DNA of 64,000 nt, taken from NCBI GenBank assembly GCA_037127315.1, contig JBBBDQ010000350.1, forward strand, positions 3,004,501-3,068,500. Reading direction: 5' to 3'. A model generated the notes under the pieces. It had not been told where the DNA came from. It made no database searches and was given only the letters and a program-made list of their open reading frames with translations. Below are positions 1 through 10,639 of the stretch, piece by piece; positions within the stretch are counted from its first letter, which is position 1, and each line of letters begins with the position of its first letter. The translations under genes were made by a program, and so were the position numbers. The stretch is from Ascarosepion bandense (Eukaryota; Mollusca; Cephalopoda; Sepiida; Sepiidae).

Positions 1-109
1 AAGATGAAGACAAGTGTCTGAACAATGTAAATAGTATAAAAAAAATGTTATAGTGTAGGTGGTTGTAGTGGCCTTTTTTTTCTTCTTTTGTATCAATGTT
101 TTGAGTTTG

Positions 110-560
110 AGTTTTGTTTAACAGCATATCAACCTCTGTAGGTTATTTAATGCCAAAAAGGTGAAGTTTTAAGGTTTTTTTTAATGTTCAGTTCTAGTGA
201 AGAGATTGATTTAGATTTTGATGGAAAAAAAATTGTTTTAATTTTTTAAATTTTTATTTTATTTTAGAAAACTGAAGATGTCTTCTACTTTTGTATTCAA
301 AAATGTATTGCTGGCAATATTTTTTTTCTTTCAAAAAATGTATATTTTTCTTTAAAGTTTATTTTTATACTTTCAAGTGTTTTGACTCCAGTTTGAGGGG
401 TTAATTATTTGCTCATAGCCGAGACCCTAACAGGTGCTACTACTCCGGGTCAGAGTGGACCTGGGAACAACAGCAATTAAGAGGTGGTTCCATGCTCCTC
501 ACAACCTTCCAATCAGAGGCCTTGCTGCTGGATACAGTTTACCATCATACCCAAGATAGT
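110..560 (-). repeat. SINE-like dispersed repeat R1, copy A
   Basis: This block matches 9864-10406 over most of its length. Both share a segment reading GAGTGGACCTGGGAACAACA near the high end and ATATCAACCTCTG near the low end. Read on the minus strand, the element ends in a GAGGTTGATATG tail followed by an AAACAAAA-type run. The same tail closes the chimeric element at 32174-32659, so the tail marks the 3' end and the strand is minus. The central part is AT-rich and carries imperfect TTCAAAAATGTA units. No coding capacity or clear TSD was found here. The family is not recognised. Confidence 0.6.
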
Positions 561-2160
561 TGCTACAATGTTTAAATTGATAATGTAGTAGGTAACTGCT
601 TTATTCCTCCAAAGCAGATAAAAACTGTGTAATTTTTTTTCTCTATTTTTATACAACGAACATTACCATTTTTACATTTGGTCTAATGTACTATTTTTTG
701 CTATTATTATTGTGTTGAGGACATTAGCCCGAATATAAATAATAGTATTTTTTTATCATGATAAATAATGAACAAAATATCAACAATGTTCACTACTGGA
801 CTAAGTCCTTTTATAAATAAAATTTCCTGTAAGAATAAAGCTATTTTTCTTTAAATAGATTAGTTTTAGTGGGTTTAAATGTGATATTATAACTTGATAT
901 CTGGTTGGGTTATCATTTTGATTGTTATTCTCCCACCCTTCATACAGCAAAATACATTTCTATTCATTACTTTCACAATATTGACTTTTGTAAGGGAATA
1001 GCAAACAAAAAATTGATAGAAATTATCAAAGAGTGCAATCAAGGTCATTTAAGTCTGAAAGTGATAGCTAAGCGTCAGAATGTTGATATGACATACATAA
1101 AATCTGATATTCAACCATTTGAAATAGGAGATATAAAACATTTGCTGTTTTAGTTTCTGCTAGAGACAAGTGGCCAGTTTCTATTTACCAACACAATAAG
1201 AGTTGTACCTTAACACACATGCACTGCAGTGGGAAGTTTCATCATAGATGTTTATTCTTGGTGTCATTGGGGATTTAAGACCTCTTAAATCATCCCCTCA
1301 CTCTTCCAGGCAACTCAACAAGGAACAGATCATCTTCCCAGCTTCCCTCTCACTTTTGATTTTTGTCAGAACCCACAAACTGAATTTTTACTGTTAAAAA
1401 GTAAATTTCTTTTTGCACACAATACAAGTCAGAGTTGATATTGATTAAATTTTAAAATTATGAAACCAGCCATCATTAAGTAAGACTTAAACATTTGGAA
1501 AAAAGAAAATAATGCATCTGAAGAATCATTGGAAACCCGTTCTAACAACACTGAAAGTATTTTCAATATTAATTTGTGGTACTAGCTTTATTGTTGACTA
1601 TTTTGCCTTCTTCTAGCCATAGAATAGCAGGGTTGGTTAAGCAGCTTTTTAAAACATGTGGCTCATGTTCAAATCTTAGTGGAAGAGAAGCAATCTTAGA
1701 AAATATATAGCAACAATAGAATAAAAAGAAGTAAAAAAAATTCATATACCATTAATTTATTTACAAAGAAACATTTTGAAAATTTGAAACTAAATATAAC
1801 CAAAGAACAGGTTGTGATACTTGATACTAAAAAGATGGGGTAAGAAAGAATAAATACTAAAACTAAATTTTAGTCTATGTTAAGGTTCTATCTCATGTGC
1901 CATAATTCTTAATGTATACAGTAGCACCTGCTCGTAAAAAGGAATTGTTATGCCCTACTTTTACACAATGACTTCTTGGACCCCCACCCCTACTTCAGTG
2001 TTAAACATTTTCTAATTTTCTTGACTTAGTCTTCTCCTGCTGTACATTTTATTATTGAAATCAAGAGAATAAGCATTGATTTATCCACTTGCATTTCTCA
2101 GGATATAAAAGGAAATTTTAGATGAAAAAGAAAGAGCAAACATCTTCATCTTGCAAGTAA
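561..2160. other. 1.6 kb without recognisable gene
   Basis: AT-rich sequence. One 82-codon open frame (905-1153, plus strand) contains the stretch KLIEIIKECNQGHLSLK, which is not recognised. It has no clear splice sites or neighbours supporting coding, so it is left unannotated. If the minus-strand gene proposed below is real, this stretch is intron downstream of its exon 2. Confidence 0.5.
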
Positions 2161-2169
2161 AAGGTTGTT

Positions 2170-2177
<8 letters not shown>

Positions 2178-2223
<46 letters not shown>
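2178..2223. repeat. (TA)n microsatellite
   Basis: About 22 uninterrupted TA units. They directly precede the Penelope-type end at 2224-2500, which finishes in another short TATATA run. The element therefore appears to sit inside a TA tract. Confidence 0.95.
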
Positions 2224-2228
<5 letters not shown>

Positions 2229-2500
2229 GCAAACTTATCACTACACTCGCATATATACGCGGAAGGAAAAAATGGTTGTAAAAAAAAAAGAGAAAGCGCT
2301 AAGCACATGAACATCAGCCAAAGCGATTAGGACCAAGTCAGTACGTAGCCCAAAGAAAAAACCCAAGACGAGTAATCAGTAACAAAGAAGCGCTCATTAG
2401 GTTAATTTACTTATATATATAACAACCTGATGAGCTGTGATACAGCAAAACAGGACTGTCTGCAGATGATTATATATACACACACATACACACACACTAC
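2224..2500 (+). mobile_element. Penelope-like element terminal region (fragment)
   Basis: A 270-bp non-coding block lies between TA runs and ends in a hammerhead-like motif (2411-2478). Hammerhead ribozymes are known in the terminal repeats of Penelope-like retroelements, which is the basis for this call. No reverse transcriptase or GIY-YIG domain is attached, so it is a solitary end or a non-autonomous derivative. Class assignment is inference. Confidence 0.45.
2411..2478 (+). ncRNA. Hammerhead ribozyme-like motif with one core change
   Basis: The core CTGATGA is at 2427-2433. Stem II is GCTG/CAGC (2434-2437 with 2443-2446) closed by TGATA. The next core box reads AAAA (2447-2450) instead of GAAA. 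Stem III pairs A2450 C A G with C T G T2459 around a 2-nt loop, giving a GTC cleavage triplet ending at 2460. Distal stem I forms from TA-rich arms (about 2411-2420 with 2469-2478), with an internal loop next to the core. The G12-to-A change probably impairs catalysis, so this looks like a relic. Confidence 0.55.
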
Positions 2501-2755
2501 GGGCTGGGTAATGTCATGGTTAGATAAGACTTAAATATATTTACCAATTTAAAATCATATTACCGAACAAAAACATAAAATAAATAAGGCTTATAAGAAT
2601 AAGCCTCAACTAAAATAAGTTGCTTAACTAAAAAAGAAAAATTCATTACAATCTTTTAAGTAATAATTAAAATGTTTCAGAATATTTGATGATTCAAACA
2701 CAAATTAGTTGTAATAAACAGAAGTAAAATAATATTAATTTAGATTGTATCTTAC

Positions 2756-2823
2756 CTGGACTAGTCTTTCAAAATATATTTGTTTAGATATCATGAGGTA
2801 GTGCTGAAAACTTTTGCCACCAC
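2756..2823 (-). CDS. Candidate internal coding exon (exon 2 of unknown gene)
   Basis: On the minus strand a T-rich stretch ending GGAATTAG precedes a 68-nt block that ends CAG and is followed by GTAAGATA, a near-consensus donor. Of the three frames, only the one starting after the first two bases is open. It encodes 22 residues beginning GGKSFQHYL and ending YFERLVQ, with ordinary protein-like composition. The exon needs one base from the preceding exon, and the first exon at 52993-52864 supplies exactly one; the joined codon would be TGT (Cys). The next exon would start in phase 0 and is not in the window. The family is not recognised. Chance occurrence of a 22-codon frame with good splice sites cannot be excluded, and the intron implied is about 50 kb. 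Confidence 0.45.
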
Positions 2824-2934
2824 CTAATTCCAAAAATATATCCAAAAACCAAACAGAACATATTTTTAATCCTTTTTACTTGGATCATAAACTTTTCAGA
2901 ATACCTTTAGTAAATCTTTTGAAATTTTGTAGGA

Positions 2935-2938
<4 letters not shown>

Positions 2939-2970
<32 letters not shown>
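2939..2970. repeat. (CA)n microsatellite
   Basis: About 16 CA units, ending six bases before the palindrome at 2976-3158. Confidence 0.95.
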
Positions 2971-2971
<1 letters not shown>

Positions 2972-2975
2972 TTGA

Positions 2976-3158
2976 GTAGATACTGTTTTTAATTAAATAG
3001 TAGATTTATATACATTTACCAGCCTGAATATTTTTGAGAAATATTTGTTAGGAAAAGTCCTGCCAAATTACACACATTTTCCTAACAAAATTTCTCAAAA
3101 ATATTCAGGCCGAGTGACATATATAAATATACTGTTTAATTAAAAACAGAGTTTCTAC
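2976..3158. mobile_element. Long palindrome, MITE-like foldback element
   Basis: Left arm 2976-3056 and right arm 3077-3158 are near-complete inverted copies (for example TTTTTGAGAAAT against its complement ATTTCTCAAAAA) around a 20-nt centre. The transcript or single strand would form a hairpin of about 80 bp. No ORF is present. It is flanked by (CA)n on the left and, 75 bp away, (CA)n on the right. Foldback DNA transposon or MITE is the simplest reading; the family is not recognised. Confidence 0.7.
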
Positions 3159-3231
3159 ACAAATACAAGTATCTATAAAAATATTGTTGAAACAAATAAA
3201 TTATGTTGGTTGTTAATCCATTTCGGAAATC

Positions 3232-3235
<4 letters not shown>

Positions 3236-3262
<27 letters not shown>
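3236..3262. repeat. (CA)n microsatellite with A-run
   Basis: About 13 CA units followed by an A-run that abuts the 3' end of the mariner remnant on the minus strand. Confidence 0.9.
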
Positions 3263-3267
<5 letters not shown>

Positions 3268-3274
3268 AAAAAAA

Positions 3275-3780
3275 GGCTGATCAGAAAGTAGTGGAACTGG
3301 TGCTATAACAAAGGAACTACAACACATATCGATTCGGCATTTAATCACCTTCAAAGTAGTTCCCTTCTGAAGCTGCACACTTTACCCAGCATCATTTCCA
3401 TTGATGGAAGCATTCGTATAACTCCTTTTTTGGGAGAGCAAGCAGCTGCCTTCATCATATTCTCTTGCATTTCTTTGATGTCTTGAAATCTTCCTTTCAA
3501 GTGGGATTTGACTTTTTGGAAAGAGGAAAAAGTCACAAGTGGTGAAATCTGGGGTATATGCTGTTTGTTGGGAACTGGGAAATGTTATTTTTGGCCAAAA
3601 ACTGCTGGACAAACCATGACCCCTGATGGAACCTCTGTGACATGGTGAGCTAACCACATTCTGTATTCTTCTCTTCCAAGTACTGCTATAAGCAGCAAAA
3701 GCAAGCGATAACATAACACAGTGTGCATACATGACAGAGTTAAAGTCAATCTGTGCCAAGCAACTTCACTCTGCATATTT
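3275..3780 (-). pseudogene. mariner-family transposase remnant (C-terminal part)
   Basis: The minus strand encodes the C-terminal third of a mariner transposase. A segment reading YTPDFTTCDFFLFPK matches the conserved block around the third catalytic Asp (usually YSPDLAPCDFFLFPK). After a frameshift it continues as KVKSHLKGRFQDIKEM and then a degraded tail around KVCSFRREL. The protein is split over at least two frames and the N-terminal DNA-binding part and first Asp are missing, so it cannot be active. The sequence GGCTGATCAGAAAGTA at the low-coordinate end may be the old terminal inverted repeat (TIR). Confidence 0.75.
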
Positions 3781-3906
3781 TAGTCCTGTTACCATAGCAA
3801 CAGTCCTGATACATTTTGATCAGACTTATATATATATAAAGGATAACTCAACACATCATCTAAAGTGATTATAAACTATAATTTATTTACACAGGTAAGT
3901 TTTTAG

Positions 3907-4215
3907 GATGTGCGTTGTGGTGCAGTGGATATTGACTCGGAATGACAAATTGGGGAGTAAGTTCAAATTCCAGTTGAATTCCTTGCATTTACTTACGCAC
4001 AAATACTCTTGGGAAAGGTATTAATCCATCTCTTCTCTCCAGTTATGAATTAAATAACAGGACAGATTGGATTCTATAGCCTTGGCTGGCAACCAGTCTA
4101 CTGCAGAAAGCAATGGCAACCTACTGCAAGATAATCTTCTCCCCAGTCAGTCATGTTTCGAAAGAGACATGATCACCAAAGCGTGTATCATGTATGGCAC
4201 TTAACTGACTGACTG
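3907..4215 (+). mobile_element. tRNA-derived SINE family A, full-length copy with TSD
   Basis: The head carries a pol III A-box-like TGGTGCAGTGGA and a B-box-like GTTCAAATTCC. The body continues through the conserved TTATGAATTAAATAACAGGA region to a tail rich in ACTGACTGACTG. A perfect 10-bp TSD, AAGTTTTTAG, flanks it (3897-3906 and 4216-4225). It is the reference copy for the other family-A entries. Tail structure and TSD point to LINE-mediated insertion. Confidence 0.85.
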
Positions 4216-4414
4216 AAGTTTTTAGTACCCATCTCTTCAGACTGCAAAAATACAAATTTGTAACATTTGTATTTCTGTGGTTTGAAGAGATGTTTTCTTT
4301 TATGTATATAATATTGGTGTGGTTAATATCTATTGAGCTCTCTATACAGATCTATCTCTTTAATATTTTATATTAAATAGATCTTTTCGGATTATCCTCT
4401 CCACCCTTGGTATT

Positions 4415-4415
4415 A

Positions 4416-4447
<32 letters not shown>

Positions 4448-4462
4448 TATATATATATATAA
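4415..4462. repeat. Compound (CT)n(CA)n(TA)n microsatellite
   Basis: Three adjoining dinucleotide runs directly upstream of the mariner remnant. Confidence 0.9.
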
Positions 4463-4479
4463 AGGGATGGAGTTTTTAT

Positions 4480-5470
4480 CAAATATTTCTCCAAACCAAC
4501 TTCTGAGAGATTCAATTTGACATGCAGAAACAGGTATCTCCATATGGGATACACTCAGTTTACAAGCCTAGACTAATGCTTCTGTGTTCCAGGCATGAAT
4601 ATACAGTTAGGTATGATTATGAAGTCACTTGAGCATGGAGTTATAATCAAGTTCCTGTTTCAGAAAGCTAACATACCACAAATAATTTTGAAGTACATAA
4701 TGGCAGTGCATGAACCAGAGCAGACCCCATTCTATAATGTTACAGCCATCACCATTTAAATTTGGTTGAATGTCAGTGTAAAAAACCCTTCTTTCCAGTC
4801 ATGAAATCCGAGACTGTCTCCAAAATAATTATGCAAGATGAAACATGGGTTCATCACTTTCACTCAGAGACTAAAACACAATCCAAACAATGGAAGCATA
4901 AAACCTTTCCACCCCATAAAAAACATGCTTAATACTCAGCTGGTAAGATGGTGCTAAGAGTCCCCTAATAACAAAACAGTGTTGTGTCTATGAATTTCTT
5001 GGTCAATGCTACCAGAATGACCAGGAGTTATACTCCATTGCTGACAGAATTATGAAAAGTCATCAAAAGCATGCAGAGATAGCATACTCTGCAAATGTGT
5101 TCTAAATTTTCCAGGAAATACACAAGTGTATTTCCTATGTCATACAAATGAAAGCATGCCCCTGTGGCTACAATGTCTCTCCCCAGACACATACTCCCTC
5201 TATTGTAATTACCGATTCTCACTTTTTCCTTTTTATATTTGAAAGGAAAGGGGCTTCCAGGATGACGAAATACCGATTAATGAGGTGCAGACCTGGCTAA
5301 AGTCCCAAACTGCAGAGTTCTATTACAAACATTTCCACTAGTGCATCAAATGATGGGAGACGAAGTGTGCAACTCTGGAATCTATATGGAAAGCGATTAA
5401 GCAGTCTGCCAATTTTTCTATCTCTCCATTCACTGGAAATAAATCAGGACAAATCTTTAATGAACATTGT
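4480..5470 (+). pseudogene. mariner transposase pseudogene
   Basis: Degraded transposase on the plus strand. The segment DETWVHHFHSETKTQSKQWK at about 4835-4895 is the first catalytic-Asp block of mariner transposases (typically GDETWVHHYDPETKQQSMQW). It is followed by PPHKKHA and SAGK-like remains. Near 5240-5340, frame-shifted pieces recall the family C-terminus (FQDDE, EVQTWLKSQTAEFYYK). Several stops and frameshifts separate the pieces and the second Asp region is eroded. It is unlike the remnant at 3275-3780 in sequence and orientation. Confidence 0.75.
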
Positions 5471-6370
5471 GTGTGTGTGTGTGCGCGCGAGTGTGTGAAA
5501 AAAATGAAGAAATAAAAAATAAAACGGTTTATATCCACTATTTCTGATAAGCTATTTACTTTAGAGATTCTTCTTTTTAAATTCCATTAAGCCCAAACAA
5601 TTTTCAGTCTTGGAAATTCAAAAAGTTATTTGCAGAAATAACTGAACTGTACCCTCCTCTTACAATTAAAGTTTTAGACTGTCAGTATATAGTTATTTCG
5701 TAAAATGAAATAAAATTGTTTGAAGATTTTTTCAACTGAAAAAAATTTAGCCTGCAGCTGACTTTATACAAGATGAATACTGTTTACTTTACCTGTAATG
5801 CGTAACGTTACAAAAAGATAAAAAAAAATAAAAGCCTATTAATAAAATGCCATAAACAAAAAATAAAAGAACAATAAAAGAAGAAATTGATTTAGTTAAT
5901 ATGTAGTTTAAAAGAAAAGCTATCATTGTTTCTGAATAGATTTAATATTTTTAGTCAGAGCTACTGGTAACATGTAACTCAGTACAACCTGCTGCATGGC
6001 TCAGTGGTTGGCATCTAAAGCAGCTCCCCCACTAGGTTTTCTACTGGTGAGGAGGGTAGCATGTACCCACCACAAGATGAAAAACATGACTTGTCAAAGT
6101 CTGGATGAGCTTCTTATAAGAACCAACAAGCAATATTTTTTTTTGATCCACCCAATCTAATAAATAATTATATCGGCTAGACAACTACAAAACTGACATG
6201 AAAACTCACAATGCATCTCTCAGAACAGAGCTTAATTTGATCTCATTTAAACACACACGGAAACCTACCAAACCCTATCCACAACATACTTGTTGACAAC
6301 AATATCATAACATCATCCAGATGAAAAACAAAACTAAAAAATAACGAAAGCATTATTAATAAAAAAGGAA
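5471..6370. other. AT-rich stretch, possible decayed tRNA-like head
   Basis: No gene recognised. GCATGGCTCAGTGGTTGGCA at about 5994-6013 resembles a pol III A box, but no B box follows, so an old SINE head is only a possibility. (GT)n with GCGCGC lies at 5469-5498. Confidence 0.3.
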
Positions 6371-6384
6371 AACCTAACACTCAG

Positions 6385-6692
6385 TAATATCAACTATGAT
6401 TATGCCAACAATGTGCTTACTGTATTCAGAACATAAAATATACACACTACTCTACAAACATACATAACACTACATACATTCTGTTACATGCAAAATAAAA
6501 CCCATCCTCGATAATGGCTAAAAAGTATAGCCGAAAGCAATTGGATAAACAAAACATTTAGATGATTTTTATATAATTTATATCCTCAAAAGAAAAAAAA
6601 ATCATAAGATCACATAAAAAAATTACATAAAAAACTTAACCATAATATATTGTCTGTCATTTTTAATAAAACACACACACACACACACACAC
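6385..6692. repeat. Dispersed repeat R5 ending in (CA)n
   Basis: The block containing ATCCTCGATAATGGCTAAAA and, at its end, GTCATTTTTAATAAAA followed by (CA)n recurs at 45660-45860. Its terminal part recurs inverted at 43081-43175 and again at 57905-57990. Each copy abuts a (CA)n or (TA)n tract, suggesting the microsatellite is the element's tail or target. Class unknown. Confidence 0.5.
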
Positions 6693-6945
6693 ATGGATAG
6701 AATGGGGTCTCAATCCTGGAATAGTAGCCTTCTCAGAGATGAGATTTCAATAAAAGTACTTGGTGTGCGTGAGTGTTTGGGTTGGGCATCAAGAAAAGCA
6801 TCTACCCTTGCAGAAAGCTTGCCTCAAATCATTATGACAAATCCTTTGTCAAGCAGGACCCACCTTGTTTTGTGAGGGATTAATTTCAGTCCTCACACTC
6901 TTAAAAAACACACACACACATACAGCTATGTATGTATGTATGTAT

Positions 6946-7406
6946 GGGCACATGGCCAAGTGGTTAGAACATTCTTTTACTGACCATGAAGCCCGGGTTC
7001 GAATCTCACCATGGTCAATTTGTCAGGAAAGTGACTTCTTGATGTTATTGGTCTGGAGTCTGTGCAGCATCTTTAGAAGTGCCTAAAAACCATATCACAG
7101 GTAGACCAAAGCTTTGTGAGTGAAATCAGGTCGATGGTTCTCTTTGAGGAGCTGTCGATGGTTGTGCTAGAGTCACAAGTCATTTTGACCAAGGGTTTGA
7201 GCATCCTGACCTTGTTCGGACTTTCACACTAGATAATCCACCCTCTCCCAGAAACTGTAACTAAGATCTGCTCAGCATATTTGCAATATAAACCACAGGT
7301 AGGCTCTATGGGTGTTAAATACAAGTGTGCCTGAGCACGTGTCTGCAATAGGGATTAGCTAGCCGCCCTGGTAGACAGGTATCCTTGAATACCATGGGCC
7401 AACTAT
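6946..7406 (+). mobile_element. tRNA-derived SINE family B with TSD
   Basis: The head has a clear A box, TGGCCAAGTGGTT, and a perfect B box, GGTTCGAATC (about 6953-7004), typical of tRNA-derived SINEs but unlike family A. The body ends near CCATGGGCCAACTAT. The flanks repeat TATGTATGTA on both sides (upstream run 6929-6945, downstream 7407-7416), consistent with a TSD inside a TATG-rich target. No other complete copy was seen in the window. Confidence 0.7.
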
Positions 7407-7419
7407 TATGTATGTATAG

Positions 7420-8230
7420 TTTCATTTGGAAGTCAGTTGGTTATGCAGTCTTGGTTTCAACCTTTCGGTATCTTCAGGCATTTGAAATCAAACCTGGTTG
7501 AAATCCTTGAAAAGCTCTCTAATTTTGAAATTTCAGTTATTTTAAACCTCCAGTCATGCATTTGTAAAAATCCCTGATGTATGTTTGAAAATGTGTGGGT
7601 GTATGTTCTACAAACTGCAAGGATCTTCTTTACATTCAATGAGATTTTTTTTATAAAAATCCTTCTGAAGGTGTAAGAATGACTTCTATAATTATGTCTT
7701 TATAACTCTTGATTACAGTGGCCTAGCTCAGTACAACAGGTAAATTTATTAAATTGAAATGGAAACATTTAATGTTTTATTGATTCACTTTAGCTTAGAA
7801 GATAAAAATGAGCAGCATCTTTGAAAATCAAACTGAGCCAACCTCATTTAAACAAGAATAAACCCTTCAGAGTTAAGAGAGTATATCAAGTAGATAATGG
7901 ATGGTCTAAGTGTCAGACATTATGTGTAGACTTTTGGGTCTGCTTCTATAATTATAAAAACAGCAGGCTTTTAGTCAAGAACCCTCAGATATGATTGGGC
8001 CTAGCCCAGCACACATAGTTCCAGGTGTTACCCACATCAATCAATGTACCATTCTCAAAAAAAAAAAATCTTTTAAGGCAGCGTAATCCATTAGGCATAT
8101 TCCTCTTTTCTGTCAATCATAGCTCTTCAACTTTATCCTTTTTTTCTGAGATCTATAAACTGTAAATTGTCATTATTGTTCTAAAGTAATATAGTGAAGT
8201 GTCATTAAATTACCTTTTCCATTGTTTTTC
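7420..8230. other. No recognisable gene
   Basis: AT-rich sequence without a supported ORF, RNA gene or clear repeat; likely intronic or intergenic. Confidence 0.4.
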
Positions 8231-8231
8231 T

Positions 8232-8370
8232 AGACTGGTTAACAACTGAGGCTAGAGAGACCAATTTGATGTCATCTAATCTATAACTTGAAATGGAAAG
8301 TAATGGATTCATGCCTTTCTCAAAGTATTAGTGTAAAATGAAGAGAAATTATCAGAATGTGCTTGCCAAT
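8232..8370 (-). mobile_element. Degenerate SINE family A fragment
   Basis: TAGACTGGTTAACAACTGAG, then AATCTATAACTTGAAATGGA and a GGATTCATGCCTTTCTCAAA segment, line up with the minus-strand body of the family-A SINE at low identity. An old copy without visible ends. Confidence 0.5.
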
Positions 8371-8499
8371 TTTATTCCCTACAATAGTTAACCATTTGTC
8401 TACAGCTATATTATAAATTAAATGAAAAGGTTATGTGCCACTTTCAACTTGAGAACTAAAAAATTGCCAATGTCTCTTCAGAATGAAATTAATCATGGC

Positions 8500-8730
8500 T
8501 TTCGGAGATTCCTTTTCTATGAATTGTCAGGAACTTTGGGGAAAGATAGTGGTTTCCTATTGCATTCTCGACTTTTGGATTGAGAGTAGTCTTTAGACTG
8601 GCTGCTGCTCAAAGCTAGAAAGCCCAATCTACCTTACTATTTAACCCATAGCCGGAGGGCAAAGAGATTGGTTCATTCCTTTACCAAGAGTATCAGTGCA
8701 AAAGTGAGGCCTGAAGTTACCAATTCCACT
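8500..8730 (-). mobile_element. Degenerate SINE family A fragment
   Basis: The sequence around TATTTAACCCATAGCCGGAG and the preceding AGCCCAATCTACCTTACTAT match the family-A body on the minus strand. Head and tail are eroded. It is more diverged than the copies with TSDs, so probably older. Confidence 0.6.
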
Positions 8731-9840
8731 TTTCAGGCTATATTACTTAGACTGATATTACTTACACATCCAATAATTAGGTGCTATAAAAATCCAAAAG
8801 GTCTTAAATTAGCTGAATTTCTAAGAGAAAACAAGCTATTTTAAATTTTTGTTGAGTTACTAAAGGGATTCCTATTCCTCTTTAAAGTCTAATAGGAAAA
8901 ACTTTATTGATTTTACTAAAAAGGTCTGTGTGTGTGCTTTCTAAACTTGAATATTCATGTAATATGATTTAGGTCTTTCCAAGAGTTGTTTCCATTATTA
9001 AATTTTCCTCAGGTTTCAGCTGACGCATTCTACAACCTTCAAGTGTGCAATGTAGGATCTCTTGATGATACAAACAAAAATATGGAATGAGCTGTATTAC
9101 TGTGAATGGTTTGCTCTGATCAATACATTTACTATTATATTCTGATTTGCACTTGTGGAAGAAAAACCAGAGAACTTCTCCTTTCTATACATACTGTACA
9201 CCTAAAGAAGGCTAAAGAATGCCTTGGCTGAATTGATGTAGCAACAACAACAATAATAAAAAAGGAGTTCAATAGCACTCTTGAAATGATTATGATTTCA
9301 TCTCAGAATTACACAAGGCATAATTTATGTCCATTTTAGAGTCGCAATAAAATCAATTGTCTAATCACTAAAATGGGTGTTAAAGTAACCATGTTAGATT
9401 TTGGCTGAGAAACACTGGCCTCCTTCCAGCATCCAATAGAAAGAGAGGTTTTTCCTTCATCCTATGACTTTTGAATCTAGGCGCTAGAGATGCCTGCAAG
9501 GAACATTAATATTACTCTGCTCTCAAGTTAGACTTATATCCTTATTTTATTGTTTTGATCACTCTGGTTAGACCACCCATTCTCTGGTGTATAACATAAA
9601 TAGTTCTTCAAGTAACTTTCAGTAGATTCTCTCTTTCACTAGAATCTTTACCAATCTCACTTCTAAGACCTCCAATTCTTAAATATCATGCTTTACCACT
9701 GAACTAAAGTCAAAACTAAATCCAGTATATAATTTCTAAAATTAAGAAATAAAAAACAAAATAGACAGCACTTAATGAAATCTTTGTTGAATAGGCAGGT
9801 GTGTTAATGCTTATGGCTTATACAGTGCACATGAATGATT
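8731..9840. other. No recognisable gene
   Basis: AT-rich, no supported gene. ACACCTAAAGAAGGCTAAAG at 9199-9218 resembles a phrase also seen near 42490 (CACCTGAAGAAGGCTGGAGA), probably from an old retroelement end. Confidence 0.35.
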
Positions 9841-9863
9841 TAAATAGAAAGTAAGCAGATTTT

Positions 9864-10406
9864 GAGTTTTGTTTAATGACATATCAACCTCTGTGGGTTA
9901 TTTAATAACAAAAAGGTGGGGTTTAAGGTATTTTTTTTAATGTTTGGTTACAGTGAGAAGATTGATTTAGTCAGATTTTAATGAAAATTTTGTTTTTATT
10001 CTTTTTTATTTTAGAAAACTAAAAATGTCTTCTAGATCTGTATTCAAAAATGTTTTTGCTGAGAATAATTTTGTCCTTCAAAAATGTGTTATGGCAATAA
10101 TTCTTCAAAAATGTATTGTTGGTAATACTTTTTTCCCTCAAAAATGTATATTTCTCTATAAAATTGTATTTTTATGTATATATTTCTATAAAAGTCCATT
10201 TCTATGTATATACTTCCATAAAAGCGTATTTTTATACCTTCATATTATCCCAACCACAGTTTAGGGGTCAACTATTTGATAATAGCTGGGACCCTAAGAG
10301 ATGCTACCACTCTGGGTCAGAGTGGACCTGGGAACAACAGCAATTAAGAGGTGGTTCCAATCAGAGGCCTTGCTGCCGGATGCAGTTTATCATCATGCCC
10401 AGGATC
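9864..10406 (-). mobile_element. SINE-like repeat R1, copy B, with 17-bp TSD
   Basis: A 17-bp direct repeat, AGAAAGTAAGCAGATTT, occurs at 9846-9862 and 10407-10423 and exactly brackets a block homologous to copy A at 110-560. Such a TSD is typical of target-primed reverse transcription. On the minus strand the 3' end is the GAGGTTGATATG tail plus AAACAAAACTC. The middle has expanded internal tandem units: about four units around TTCAAAAATGTATTGTTGG, then three around TATAAAAG with TATTTTTATG. No protein is encoded. The head has no obvious tRNA or 5S similarity. Confidence 0.75.
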
Positions 10407-10539
10407 AGAAAGTAAGCAGATTTAGTGGGGTTGGGGAGGGTCAATACAAAACAACACTAATCTTTATTGCGATATTTATGACATTTCTGCCATTATACAC
10501 TGCAGCCTTCTTCAGGTGATATTCTCTGTTTAGTCTATG

Positions 10540-10635
10540 GGGGAAGACTGTTCTAATTCCAGATTGTGGGCAGGTATTGAACTCACAACTCTTTGGGTCA
10601 AGTCACAGCAGAGAGAACAAAAACTGAGATTTGAG
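10540..10635 (-). repeat. tRNA-Lys-like SINE fragment
   Basis: On the minus strand, TGACCCAAAGAGTTGTGAGT followed by TCAAT resembles the anticodon-arm-to-B-box part of a tRNA-derived SINE. The same phrase occurs on the plus strand at 12291-12315. Only this short region is shared, so the element is a fragment of a third SINE-like family. Confidence 0.4.
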
Positions 10636-10639
10636 TTCT

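Noticed and set aside
905..1153. 82-codon plus-strand frame
   Set aside because: No motif recognised and no splice or promoter context.
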